From: Phytomonas francai
Taxonomy: Eukaryota; Euglenozoa; Kinetoplastea; Trypanosomatida; Trypanosomatidae
Direction: 5' to 3'
NCBI GenBank assembly: GCA_001766655.1
Contig: MJCC01000002.1
Location: forward strand, 343,050-407,049
DNA length: 64,000 nt
The notes under the pieces were generated by a model. It searched no databases. It was not told the DNA's origin and saw only the letters and a list, made by a program, of their open reading frames with translations. Shown in pieces: positions 1 through 10,108 of the stretch (within the stretch, counting starts at the first letter, position 1; the number at the start of each line of letters is the position of its first letter). Both the position numbers and the translations under genes were made by a program.

Positions 1-1397
1 GCGCCGCTCGTAAGCCTCCCGATTGCACTTCCGAGGCTGATGATCGTAACATACAGAGTGAGCTTTGTGTCGGAAATCAAGCCCATATTGATGCTGCGGT
101 AGAGCTGTGCGGCATTCATGATCACCACGGTAGCCGTTCCCCACACTCCGAAGAAGGTTATCCACAGAAGCCATAATTCCGGAGTCAATAGATGGCTCCA
201 GAAACCTCCATGGATTTGCGGATCACCCAGTTGCACATTCTGTTCCCTCTCTTCTGCTGGTTCCACCAACGATGCGTCCTGTGGGTGCCCCACGCAGCCT
301 GCCTCTCGTTTGATTTGATCTACATCCGTCGGAGTTGTATCGCGGATCCCCTCAACGTTATGCACTGAATGGGAATCGTGATCGGGCTCCCTTTCGTTGC
401 TGATTTCCTCTGTTTTGGCACTCAGTGCATTCCCCCCAACCAGTGGAGTGTCATCATATGGGAGACCCAAAATTGAAAACTTGGGGTGTACTTTTTGGAT
501 TGGGATGTAGTGGCCGAGAAATTGGAATGGAAGCACCATGATCGTGAAGAGAGAAACCAGAATAAGAGCGACAATGCCAATGCCAAAACGCAAGCCTTGA
601 GAGTTCGTTACAGCTTTCAACAAGATGGACGAGATCACCGCGAAGATCAATACCAGGATGGTCAGCGCGCAGCCGATTAGTAAGCGCCGCTTTGATGCGT
701 GCTGAGTCATAAAATACTTTCGTGTCTCCTCCCGCTCTTTTTTCTCCTCTTCGGACACGCGCTTTTTTGTGTAATCACACATGTAGTAGGGCGGCAAATC
801 AATCGTAAGGACCCCCACAATCGCACAAATTGCAAATTGGGCTGCAAGAAAGAAAGCATATGAGCTGTACAGTGGGCCGTCACTCTTGTTGAACCAAGCG
901 TTGAAATAGGCCATGATCACCGCGGTACCGAGACCGGAGAAGGTCTTCTGAATAATTACCATGTACCCACGTTCAAGCGGAAAGTTAAGCATGAGCGACA
1001 TCAACGCACATACATCCAACGAAGGGCATCCAAGATAAAGGATGATGTTAAATACGCAGAACTTGACTAACATTGACTCTTTATTGTGATTGTTCGGAAT
1101 AACGTCACTGAAAGCAAAACCATAAAGTGAGAACCCCAAAGCACCCAGACAACCTGCGATCGAAATTACCACTTTGGGTCCTACGAAGTCAAACAACATT
1201 CCCGCAAAAAAACTGAGATAACCTGTACAGTTCCCGACCGTACTGATAATACTTATATCGGTTTGAGAAAAGCCATACTTGCTCTTAAGATGCTCTGTGA
1301 AGAGGCTAAAGCCGTAGGACGAGCTGATGATAATGCCCAAATATACTCCACCCATGAGCATACGGAAGCGATATAGATCATTGATGATGTAGCTCAT
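1..1397 (-). CDS. Nodulin-like MFS transporter, partial (3' end outside window)
   Basis: The open frame starts with ATG at 1395-1397 (MSYIINDLYRFRMLMGGVYL) and runs without a stop to the left edge, giving 465 codons of an incomplete protein. It has an MFS layout: about six hydrophobic segments in the first 210 residues, a hydrophilic loop of roughly 200 residues rich in E, K, D and H, then the start of a second membrane half (LWLLWITFFGVWGTATVVIM). The N-terminal half, with GGVYLGIIISSSYGFSLF and a GMLFDFVGPK loop resembling the MFS signature between helices 2 and 3, fits the nodulin-like/MFS group common in trypanosomatids. The substrate cannot be told from sequence. It is the most downstream gene of the unit seen here and is preceded by an unusually long 2.4-kb spacer. 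The family call is fairly sure; the function is unknown. Confidence 0.75.
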   Translation of the reverse strand, partial: MSYIINDLYRFRMLMGGVYLGIIISSSYGFSLFTEHLKSKYGFSQTDISIISTVGNCTGYLSFFAGMLFDFVGPKVVISIAGCLGALGFSLYGFAFSDVIPNNHNKESMLVKFCVFNIILYLGCPSLDVCALMSLMLNFPLERGYMVIIQKTFSGLGTAVIMAYFNAWFNKSDGPLYSSYAFFLAAQFAICAIVGVLTIDLPPYYMCDYTKKRVSEEEKKEREETRKYFMTQHASKRRLLIGCALTILVLIFAVISSILLKAVTNSQGLRFGIGIVALILVSLFTIMVLPFQFLGHYIPIQKVHPKFSILGLPYDDTPLVGGNALSAKTEEISNEREPDHDSHSVHNVEGIRDTTPTDVDQIKREAGCVGHPQDASLVEPAEEREQNVQLGDPQIHGGFWSHLLTPELWLLWITFFGVWGTATVVIMNAAQLYRSINMGLISDTKLTLYVTIISLGSAIGRLTSG

Positions 1398-3818
1398 CCT
1401 AGATGATGTTTGATTTATAACCTTTAAGAAATAAATTTTGAGACTCTAGAGTAATAGAATAGGAGTCATACAATTTCAAAATTACGGTACATTGTTTGGA
1501 TTTTAATTAGGCTCATCAAAGATTCAGTAAGTTGAAATAAAATATGAAAATGACTGGCTGATAAGGATCCATTTCTTTATTTATCATAAAAGGATAGAAA
1601 GTCAAAAATGGATAAAAATGTCATATCAACATAATCGATAAACACTTTCACACCCTACCCCAACTTTCTCTCGCACAAAATCCCTGCGTATGCTGAACTT
1701 CGCAACGAATAAATACACATAAATGTTTCACGGTGATCAAGAAAGAAGAGTGCCCTACATGGCACATTCAAGCCGAGACAGAGTGGCTGTCCCTATCGCG
1801 AAATGGTACGCCGCTTCTCTTTACCCTGCTATTATTTCTTCCACGTGCCATCAGTAATGTTTTAAAATGAAGTCAATCAGAAACAGTATCCCTCAAATAT
1901 GTGAGGGTAGGTTGTATCAGACTCATTACATCAGAAAATTAAATAATCATTTGCACGTGTGCCTCTCCGTATAGCTATGAAATTTTGAAGCAGGAAAACA
2001 CAAGAGCTGCCGCCCACAAACGCGCACGCATACTGACAAAATTATGATATCGGAAGGAGTATTCACAATAGATGAGGCACTTTCATATCATTATGTACCC
2101 AGTGATATCTAAGGCCATCAATAAAGGGTATGAGAAACAGGAGGGAAAAGTTGCGAGTGCAACTGTTGGTGATGTGTGGAGCTCAATAAAGGGTTTTCAG
2201 TGAGGAAGCAAAAGGCTATGAAATAATTATAAATGATGCTTCAGAATAACGTGTTTTAGTCGTATACGTTAAAGCAATTATCATCAGGCAACCCTTTTTG
2301 TCAGTTAAAAACGCTCCTTAAACTACGCGCGGAAAACAACTCCACCTCAGAACAATTGAGATGATCAGACACCATACACCAAACTTCACCCCACCCCTTA
2401 CATACATAGGTAAATGTCTAAACTATCTTTCAGCTAGCATTGAAGTTCAATAGTGTGAGCAACAATGGAATAACAATATAGACATGAAGAAAACAGATGA
2501 AAATGAAAATGTTAGGATCTTGCAAGGACCATATAGAAATCCAGCCTATGCATCTTTTGAAGGTACGGACTTCCTCAAACTACCTCGCTTCAAAATAGTT
2601 CTGGGGTATAAAGGGGCGGGATGGAGACGAGGAGGAAAGAGACTAACTTGGAGGATCAGTCTGTGAGAAAAGCATGTGAGATTGTTGTTAGTATAAATCT
2701 TCGAAGGCTATGACACTGGGAAACTCATTGCCAAAAATTGAGGATTACATGAATCCCTTGGATAATTTCTCAGCTCTTTGTCCTTCGTTTCGTCAATCTA
2801 TAAGACTGAGAAAATAGGTACCACCCTCTTCGCTTCTTCATACCTAACACACATACACTAAGAAGTGAATTATGTATTGAATAGCGTGGTAGGCACACAT
2901 TTTACTGTTATAATTTGCTCGCATGGTAACAAAACAACCACTAATAGATAAAGAATTTTAAAAGAAGGAAGATTCATTCGAAGTTACCAAAACTAGGGAG
3001 GGGGGGGGGGGGTAAATATGTCCTTGATGAAGTAAATGTGTCATAGCACCGACTAGTTGCTGCAGCAACAGATACCCCCTGGTAAGTCCAAATGTGCCTT
3101 GCTTCTGAGCACACATTGTGTTTGACACGCTCCTCGATGTTGCATTTGTCTTTCGCCATCGCATCACTATCATCATGGAAGTCAATTAAACATGAGGGCC
3201 CAATCGAATACCCTGCGAAGGTCTCACGAAAAGTCTTTACTACAGAGTACTTCACATGCCGTCAGCCGAGGGGGAAAACTTGAGGTAATACAAAAATCTT
3301 AAGTTTGTCATGAGCGCTATCAAAGAAACCTGCGCCAGCGCTGATGAAAGCTTACCTCCCTTCTCCTCGTTGAATATGTGCAAAGAATACTCAGGTCATG
3401 GCTTGAAATATAAATAAGTGGGAAGTTGAATTTCCAGACGTAGATGCTAAATTATGAACAAAAATCTAGAAGAATACCCTTTACATTCATTAGGAATATC
3501 GAATATTGGTATATAGAAATAGAGGTGAGGCGCTTGAGTCTTTTTTATGTACTTAAGAAAGAAGCATAAGAGTAAAATTAAAGCCAAACCTGATTCGCCA
3601 GGATAAAGATTAGATTGCAGACGAGTTGTGCACGTATGCGTGTTTGGGTGTGAGGGTCGAACAGAAGTACGAACATTATAGACGCGTGCTTGCTTAGCCC
3701 CTTTAGGAATCATGTAAACTTTTCGAACTTCAACGATGTGAAAACTTCTTCTTTATTACACAACTCGGTTGATACTATGTTGTAACTATGGAATTAAGCA
3801 TCCCAAGGCGCTATGTCA
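1398..3818. other. Long spacer, 2.4 kb, no confident gene
   Basis: This is the longest gene-free stretch in the window. It is mostly AT-rich, with a run of 13 G at 3000-3012. A less AT-rich pocket at about 3020-3280 has open frames on both strands: a minus frame of about 95 codons that lacks an early ATG, and a plus ATG frame at 3092-3283. A further short plus frame begins at 3311, and an 88-codon minus ATG frame lies at 3447-3713. None resembles a known family. They may be relics or chance. Confidence 0.5.
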
Positions 3819-6155
3819 TCACAAAAACAGGAGAAATACTCCCCAGAATACAACTAACAACAACAGTATCCATCTAATTCGAATGAAGAGTGAATGTGTT
3901 GTTGCTAGGGCACCAACAAATTTTACATAAAAACTTAGCTCCCTAGGGAACAGCTCCAAGCCTTCTACCTTAGGCAAGAAGTCCATTGAGCTCAAATGAT
4001 TCGGCAGTTTGGTAATGCTGTTGGATCGAATTGGCATCGGCAATGTGGAGAGCACAACATTCTGTGCTATGTCCGTTGATAAAATATCATTCAAGCTTGA
4101 AACCGCCAACGCCGTAACCGGTTCCGAGTGAAGAGGAGTGTTGGGGTTTCCCCAGCAAAGGCCATTCCTACGGTTCCCATACATCCTTACCGGCCGACCA
4201 CCCCGACCCAACAAGAAAGATGGTCGAGCGTGTTGCAATACGAAAGACGGCTGAGAGGTGTCACCACGTTCACTAGCAGTACCTTTGCTTCTGCTTCCTT
4301 CCTTCTTCCCAAGTGTACCAAATTGACCAGCACAAGAACTATCAACAATGAACTCCACTGGCTGAAACTGCGGATTCCGCACTACCAGCACAATCCATCC
4401 CTCAACAGTTCCAGCCAACCAATGCGTCGGAAAGGAAGCACCCATGGCTCTTTGAAAGTCCAGATGCGTCTGTTTCTCAGGAAACTCGAGGCACCTATCC
4501 ATACCAAAGCATGGCGAGAAGCATGTTATAGCATCCTTAATGATTGGCGAGGGGCCGCCGGTTCCCATACAGATTCGACAATGAACCAAATGATCCCCCC
4601 TCTTACTACTGCAATCGCTGCCCACAAGCATGTCATTACTTTTCAAGGGCATATCTTTTTCTAAGAAGGGAGCTCCTGAGCATCCCGACACCATTACGTG
4701 TGCATCCAGGAAGAAAGACTGGTTGCCATACTGATTATAGGCCACCATAACAAGGGAAACAAGTGGTAAGGGCATCAACGACCCCCCCACATCACCCTCG
4801 GTGATTCTCAAGGCAAGCGTTTTTAGGGCAGTCTTTTGCGCGGAAGAAGAAAGAGTTTCTAACCCAAACAAACGCACGAAACGCATAGAAGAGGGAAACA
4901 TGTCAAATTGCAGGCCACAGTCTTTTCCAGTGAGCACTGCTTCTTCCCTAATAGTATTAATGGCAGTTAATTCTGATTCGCTTTGTTCCTCTCCCTCGTA
5001 CTCCCACTTGATCTCATCAGGTTGCTCCTGTCCATAATGTAAACGATGAAGGGTGGTGAGGCGCCTACTTTTGCAGAAAGAGCCTAGCCGCAGGGTCTTA
5101 TCCCGGACTAGGGCGGCAACAAGTACGTAGTCCAAGACGAGAGCCCTGTAGGATAGCCTGGACGAAACGCTTGGGGTGAGGGACTCCTGTGTTGGCTGAG
5201 AGGGAGATGGTTTTACTGACACCCAGTTGAAGCGATCTGCGTGAAGATCGCTCACACGTCCCGGTAACGTCCACTTAGCCATCGGAGTTGCTTGGACCAC
5301 CGTGCCGCCACCCTCCCCCTCCGGGAGCAGGGAACGCAGGTCGTAGGCGTGAATCCCGCACTCGTCTTGGGCGACAACAACTGTATCGCGCACCATGGCA
5401 ATCGGCTTCTTGTCCTCATTGTCCACCTCGCTGGGCAATGCAATACGCGCAAGAAGTGTCAATCGGTACTTTGTACGACACGAAGATTCACTAGCTTGAA
5501 TAGACTCACCTGTTTGACCATTTTGTGAGACGTACTCCACGGCAATAAGGCTAAACGTACGGATGCCGCTCAATGCGATGATGCCATGCGCACACTGAAG
5601 GCATTTACTTGCCTCCAGTGTCCATTCTTGTGTGGAAATAGGGGTCGTGTCATCCGCCACGCCGCACTCTGTCTTCGCTCGCTCCAAGGGAAGGTATTTT
5701 GAGGCGCACCAGGGTACATCGCCACCGAGGTCCAGAGCTGCTACGAACCGCCATAAAACTGGAACATGCACATCTGACCCAATGGACTTAGCAGCAGTAC
5801 CAGAACTAGGCGGCGCAGCTGTCGCTACCATTTTGTGTTGCTCTGCATTCAACTTCACGGATAACCCCAAACACGTAGTATTGTTTCCTATCTCAAGACC
5901 AACATCATTATGTTTGCTCAGATGAATAGAAAGCAAGACGAGAACATTGGCCATCCCAAAACGACTACCACCTCCACCTGCCGCAATCAGGACATGCGTC
6001 GTAGAGATCCAGGACGCCACATACACTGGCGAAGGCAACTGGATAAAGCGTGGTGAGCCTCCGGCGGCAACAGTGTCGACCGCCTGTAATGTCCCCTGTG
6101 CAAGTGAGACTCCGGTCTGAGAGTCAGCTTTTAATAAAGATGAAGGGCTGGACAT
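3819..6155 (-). CDS. SEC12/PREB-like WD40 protein with C-terminal membrane anchor
   Basis: The 778-residue protein starts at ATG 6153-6155. Near the N-terminus the segment SPVYVASW...AAGGGGSRFGMAN (residues about 42-70) matches the hallmark first blade of SEC12/PREB, where a glycine-rich AGGGG...G.xN stretch follows a Y/V-containing strand and forms the potassium-binding loop used in SAR1 nucleotide exchange. The middle holds degenerate beta-propeller-like repeats with large insertions. The last 30 residues are a hydrophobic segment (WILLLLVVFWGVFLLFL) that would anchor the propeller to the ER facing the cytosol, as in SEC12. SEC12 exchanges GDP for GTP on SAR1 to start COPII vesicle formation. 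At 778 residues it is longer than animal or yeast SEC12 propellers, and the rest of the domain is too divergent to match by eye. The call rests on the loop motif plus topology. Confidence 0.62.
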   Translation of the reverse strand: MSSPSSLLKADSQTGVSLAQGTLQAVDTVAAGGSPRFIQLPSPVYVASWISTTHVLIAAGGGGSRFGMANVLVLLSIHLSKHNDVGLEIGNNTTCLGLSVKLNAEQHKMVATAAPPSSGTAAKSIGSDVHVPVLWRFVAALDLGGDVPWCASKYLPLERAKTECGVADDTTPISTQEWTLEASKCLQCAHGIIALSGIRTFSLIAVEYVSQNGQTGESIQASESSCRTKYRLTLLARIALPSEVDNEDKKPIAMVRDTVVVAQDECGIHAYDLRSLLPEGEGGGTVVQATPMAKWTLPGRVSDLHADRFNWVSVKPSPSQPTQESLTPSVSSRLSYRALVLDYVLVAALVRDKTLRLGSFCKSRRLTTLHRLHYGQEQPDEIKWEYEGEEQSESELTAINTIREEAVLTGKDCGLQFDMFPSSMRFVRLFGLETLSSSAQKTALKTLALRITEGDVGGSLMPLPLVSLVMVAYNQYGNQSFFLDAHVMVSGCSGAPFLEKDMPLKSNDMLVGSDCSSKRGDHLVHCRICMGTGGPSPIIKDAITCFSPCFGMDRCLEFPEKQTHLDFQRAMGASFPTHWLAGTVEGWIVLVVRNPQFQPVEFIVDSSCAGQFGTLGKKEGSRSKGTASERGDTSQPSFVLQHARPSFLLGRGGRPVRMYGNRRNGLCWGNPNTPLHSEPVTALAVSSLNDILSTDIAQNVVLSTLPMPIRSNSITKLPNHLSSMDFLPKVEGLELFPRELSFYVKFVGALATTHSLFIRIRWILLLLVVFWGVFLLFL

Positions 6156-6574
6156 ACTTAACTAAGTAACTAATTTAAGAATATGTGCTTTAATAAGTAT
6201 TGATGCTCAAACGAATAGATATACATTTGTTTCTTATTTTATTTATTTATATTCCCTCAGGCAAAATAAGAAAGCAGAAGCAAATCCATAATACAGGCAC
6301 ATAGAACACCATCCTTATTTGAATCGTTCGGAAGCTAGAGCGTTCTGTACTCGTTCGGCTTCGAAGGAAAGAAAAAATTTGAGAAAATAGGAGGCGATGA
6401 CGACGGCATCAACCACTCTAGGGACCCTAAGTGCCTAGGGCGAAACAACACACTGGAGAGATAGCGTACACACAAAATGGGGAAAACCCATCGTACTTTT
6501 TGATCGACTACAACCTAAGAGAAAATTATGAACACAAAGTCCATAAATTCTGAAGGAGAGGAGTCTTAAATCTT
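6156..6574. other. Spacer with candidate polypyrimidine tract
   Basis: No gene is seen. Plus-strand purine-rich sequence at about 6361-6394 reads as a polypyrimidine tract on the coding (minus) strand and could direct trans-splicing of the SEC12-like mRNA. Confidence 0.35.
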
Positions 6575-7156
6575 CTAATTTACACGCCAGCGGTAATCAA
6601 AGCGATCATTGTGGATTTGCTTCATAGTTGCAACGTGTTTTGGCACGGTATTCACTGTGGGAAGCGTCTTGATACGTCGATGCAGTACGGCGTATCTGCG
6701 CTCTCGATCGGTCTGAGTGGTGACATTCCACGGATCCCCCAGGGCAGCATTCACCGAGGCTTGTCCATATTGGTTTACCAGTTTAGCCTCCTCCTCGAGA
6801 ACTTTCATGGTTTTGAATTGCATAAAGGCGATAAAAGATTTCTGAAGGCGACGATGCCAGCGACGACGCAGCATCTCACCCTCACGCAGTTTGCATTCCG
6901 TAGTATTAGACTTCTGCTGATACGACCGAAACAGCTGAAAGTGACGAAGGCGGGAGCGGTGGACGTAGTTCATCATGCCACGATCAACCATGGTCACAGG
7001 GACATTGTTGCGAACCTCCTCTAACATCGCAGTGCGGTTATAAAAGTGGCTGATGCCACCATGGGCACCACGCCATCGACTATACTTCATGGTCCCCATA
7101 GCCTTCCGGTGGTACATCATGTATCCACCGAGGACTAGTTCTGTCAGGCGTAACAT
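6575..7156 (-). CDS. Small basic protein of unknown function
   Basis: This 193-residue protein starts at ATG 7154-7156. I do not recognise the family. It is strongly basic throughout, with clusters such as LREGEMLRRRWHRRLQKSF, has many Tyr, His and Met residues, no membrane segment and no acidic tail. The N-terminus (MLRLTELVLGGYMMYHRKAM) has few acidic residues and could be a short mitochondrial presequence. Size and charge would suit a mitochondrial ribosomal or respiratory-complex subunit, but this is only inference from composition. It sits between the RGG-rich protein gene and the SEC12-like gene with ordinary spacing, and the open frame is far longer than expected by chance in such DNA, so it is very likely a real gene. 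Confidence 0.75.
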   Translation of the reverse strand: MLRLTELVLGGYMMYHRKAMGTMKYSRWRGAHGGISHFYNRTAMLEEVRNNVPVTMVDRGMMNYVHRSRLRHFQLFRSYQQKSNTTECKLREGEMLRRRWHRRLQKSFIAFMQFKTMKVLEEEAKLVNQYGQASVNAALGDPWNVTTQTDRERRYAVLHRRIKTLPTVNTVPKHVATMKQIHNDRFDYRWRVN

Positions 7157-7774
7157 ATCTTTGACTTTTTTAAAATTTTGTATTTAAAATGTGAAATATT
7201 CTACCAGTATGCTATTTTCTCCACTCACAATTTCCCTTTTTTTTGCGCCTGATTTGGTCTAGCAGAGAGAGCTACTAAAACTACACTCACCTACCCTAGC
7301 TGAATGAAAAGAAACCAGCGGCAAGAAATGACGGAAAGAAGGTGAAGGTCAAATTTATGTGGTGCTACCCGTAGTCGTTTCATTATTTAAAACATATAAG
7401 CTTTTATAAGTTGGTTATAGAAACTAGGAAAAACTAAGAACCATGAGGTGGAATTTTAATTTATCAGGAACAGTTTTTTTCACCAGTATACTAGTTACAT
7501 GGTGGGTCAAATACAGACCTTTGTTTAAAATTTTCCCTTCACGACCTGTCAAGCAACTCACTTCGCTTATACTTTTCTACTTAAAAGGCCTTTCAAGGTT
7601 CTATGTCAATTTTACAATCTCAGAAATGTGCTGCTTCTTTTCGATGCTATGTGTGCGGAGGAGTATGCAATGAAAGCGCATGCACATGCAGAAGTAAAGT
7701 CGACTTTTATGCAACCCTTTACAGATTCTCCCTCTGTTACTCTATTTTTACTGCTTTGCGATTATACTGGCGAA
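7157..7774. other. Spacer
   Basis: No gene is supported. Short plus-strand frames here are AT-rich and lack protein-like composition. Plus-strand purine-rich sequence at about 7305-7349 reads as polypyrimidine on the coding strand and may be the splice signal for the small basic protein gene. Confidence 0.4.
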
Positions 7775-10108
7775 CTAGCGAGAAAGTTCTAAAAGACAGT
7801 TTGGATAATAAATTAATGGACTTCCACTGTTCAGCTCTCTAGAATCACCCTTGTGCAATACTTTATCATCTAATGAATCAGCATCTAGTGACGCTAATGG
7901 CGTCATCCCATTATCTTGATCGTAGCAGCCTAAATTACTCTGCAATACTACTTCAAATACTAGCCCATAGTATAATGTTTTCGTAGACCAACGGTTCTCA
8001 CATAGCCAGAATACGGAATGCGGGCTTCTATTTGCCTCAGAGTCCTTGCTACCATGGTCACCGCCTGCAGTGACCTTTAGGGAAGCTCCACTAGATAGTG
8101 CCTCTTTCTTACTTTTGTCACGACTTATGGCGGAATAAACAAACGGAAGCAATGGATCTCGGTGTGGCAGTTCAGCACCTCCTTGAGGATGCCTCCGCTG
8201 CCTCCTTTCCTTACTCTTCCCAGCTCTATTACTATATTGCTCAACTTTATCACCGGCGTTATCAAGGCAGGCGGCTCGTTTCTTTTCACCTGCTATCGCT
8301 ACAGGAGGCGCGCTGTCCTCCTGGTTGTGCTCCTGCTTAGATTGATGCTTCCCTAAGCGCGTCCAATAAAGGGTCCAGTCCGTCCACAGCTTCATTATAT
8401 GGTCCGCCTCACCGATCACCAGACCAAAGCAGCTGTGTTTTGCGGCGATCTCGATCAACTCCTCCTGCACTGTCGGATAGTACGCAGGGTCTGGAAACGA
8501 AAAGGCGTCAGGTTGCAGATATTCTGGGGAGGGGAAAAAGTAGTTTTGGTTTTTGTTGGAAATACCAGAACGATTACCTGCGCAAACTCCGTCATTGGAT
8601 CGGCCTTGGACATTATGCGTAGACTCAGAGGATGTATGTTGGACACCAACCACCGGAATGCTTCTCAATTCTGGGCCAAATAAACCTTCAGAATGGTTGT
8701 ACGTTGGCGCAAACCCTACGTCTGCACGCCGGATGAAACGCAAAAACGGTGGCAAGCCATAAAGTTCTTCTTCTCTTTTCAGCAGCTTTTCCAAAGTGTT
8801 CTGTCGAGATGCACGGTGCACTGTATAAATACCATTCCGTACCTTCAGGAGAGGAGGCATTGCAAATGTACCCCACGATTCTGTATCGAGAGCACAATCT
8901 TGGTTAGCCATTAGGATAAGATCCGAAAGAGTCTGCGTTTCAACACAATGTACGGGTGCACTAGGAAACGGAACAAATCGATTGGAGTCATTGCAGGATT
9001 TGTTGCTGTCCCTTCTAGCGTCCGGGGCAGGAGATGGATTCTGGGGTGGCATAAGCAACTCTGTGAGCTGTGCAACAGTATTGCAGTGCCTCACGAAAGG
9101 GGCTAACACACTGTACACGTAGCGAAGCTGTATTACACGACGCGCACACTCCAGACGCTCCTGTAACGCGGTTAACGACACCGGTGAAGGCCACCACGTT
9201 CGGCTGTCCTTGTTTTCTGATCCAGCCTCCGTGCCGTCGCCGCTGGACGCGACTTTCCCCAGAGCGTCTTCAGGCGGGAAGACATCTGCCGCAATAAGAG
9301 GGGGCAATCGAGTGGGAATGGCTGATTCACATAGCCGGGCCAGAGCCACAACCGCACGAAAATAAGAGCGGGGGATGTACCACCCCTCCATCAGCGATGG
9401 CGGATCCTTATCACAGCGACGTCGATAAGTAATCAACCCCTTGAGGTCCAAAATGGCCTGAACACACGTCCGTAAACGATCCTCCCCTACCGAAAACAAG
9501 CACATTTCGGAGCTCGTCGACATCAGCGCGGATTCGTCGACAGCATCAGAGACTACCAAGGCTGCGCCGCTGTTGTTCAGCGAGTCCTCTAACCGTTGGC
9601 AGTCCACAAGGCGGTGCCAGAAGACGAGCTCCGTGGTTCGTTGTGATGAATTAGAGTGCGTGAAATCTCTGCTAGAAGTGGTGATAGTCGCACCTAAAGA
9701 CAACGAAGTGACTGTCTGAGCTGCAACAGCCTCTGCGGATAAAGGTACCTCTACAGCCGCAGTAGTTACAAGATCTGAATATCCCCCCACTTTTGAGCCC
9801 CTTGCTTGAGCCCAGCTGTTCTGTTGTCTTTCCCTATTATTCAGAGTACGGCGTGGATTCTGGTAAAGAAATGTAACATCGTCATAGTCATCCCCTGGCG
9901 CTGGATCAGGTTTGCTACGGCCCCTCTTTTGCTTATAGCCTTTGGTATCTCCAGATGAGAGGGGCTGCGCCACCGTAGCCATCGACGGTGTTCTTGCGTT
10001 GAGTTGGCCGTACCCTCGACGACCCCCCCGGCCCCTTCCTCTACGCTCGAGAGAGCTTGTACTGCTTCCATTATGTGCACTGTTGTAGTTTCTAGCTCCA
10101 CGAGGCAT
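7775..10108 (-). CDS. RGG-rich protein of unknown function
   Basis: This 777-residue protein starts at ATG 10106-10108. The first 60 residues contain an RG-rich stretch (LERRGRGRGGRRGYG) typical of RNA-binding proteins and substrates of arginine methylation. A long low-complexity part rich in S, T and A follows, then a more ordered block at about 160-290 (ELVFWHRLVDCQRLEDSL, MEGWYIPRSYFRAVVALARL) and conserved-looking pieces around FLRFIRRADVGFAPTYN and ELIEIAAKHSCFGLVIGEAD. No named domain is recognised, and there is no signal peptide or membrane segment. It probably acts in RNA metabolism or a ribonucleoprotein, judged only from the RGG region. A perfect 12-bp stem-loop (10534-10561) lies in the spacer upstream of the gene. 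Confidence 0.75.
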   Translation of the reverse strand: MPRGARNYNSAHNGSSTSSLERRGRGRGGRRGYGQLNARTPSMATVAQPLSSGDTKGYKQKRGRSKPDPAPGDDYDDVTFLYQNPRRTLNNRERQQNSWAQARGSKVGGYSDLVTTAAVEVPLSAEAVAAQTVTSLSLGATITTSSRDFTHSNSSQRTTELVFWHRLVDCQRLEDSLNNSGAALVVSDAVDESALMSTSSEMCLFSVGEDRLRTCVQAILDLKGLITYRRRCDKDPPSLMEGWYIPRSYFRAVVALARLCESAIPTRLPPLIAADVFPPEDALGKVASSGDGTEAGSENKDSRTWWPSPVSLTALQERLECARRVIQLRYVYSVLAPFVRHCNTVAQLTELLMPPQNPSPAPDARRDSNKSCNDSNRFVPFPSAPVHCVETQTLSDLILMANQDCALDTESWGTFAMPPLLKVRNGIYTVHRASRQNTLEKLLKREEELYGLPPFLRFIRRADVGFAPTYNHSEGLFGPELRSIPVVGVQHTSSESTHNVQGRSNDGVCAGNRSGISNKNQNYFFPSPEYLQPDAFSFPDPAYYPTVQEELIEIAAKHSCFGLVIGEADHIMKLWTDWTLYWTRLGKHQSKQEHNQEDSAPPVAIAGEKKRAACLDNAGDKVEQYSNRAGKSKERRQRRHPQGGAELPHRDPLLPFVYSAISRDKSKKEALSSGASLKVTAGGDHGSKDSEANRSPHSVFWLCENRWSTKTLYYGLVFEVVLQSNLGCYDQDNGMTPLASLDADSLDDKVLHKGDSRELNSGSPLIYYPNCLLELSR

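Noticed and set aside
2998..3012. G run as a telomeric or quadruplex element
   Set aside because: It is a single homopolymer (13 G) with no TTAGGG repeats and no other G-tract nearby, so it is simple slippage sequence.
4128..4664. Plus-strand 178-codon frame within the SEC12-like gene
   Set aside because: It overlaps a long minus-strand gene with recognisable motifs, and all other genes are on the minus strand.
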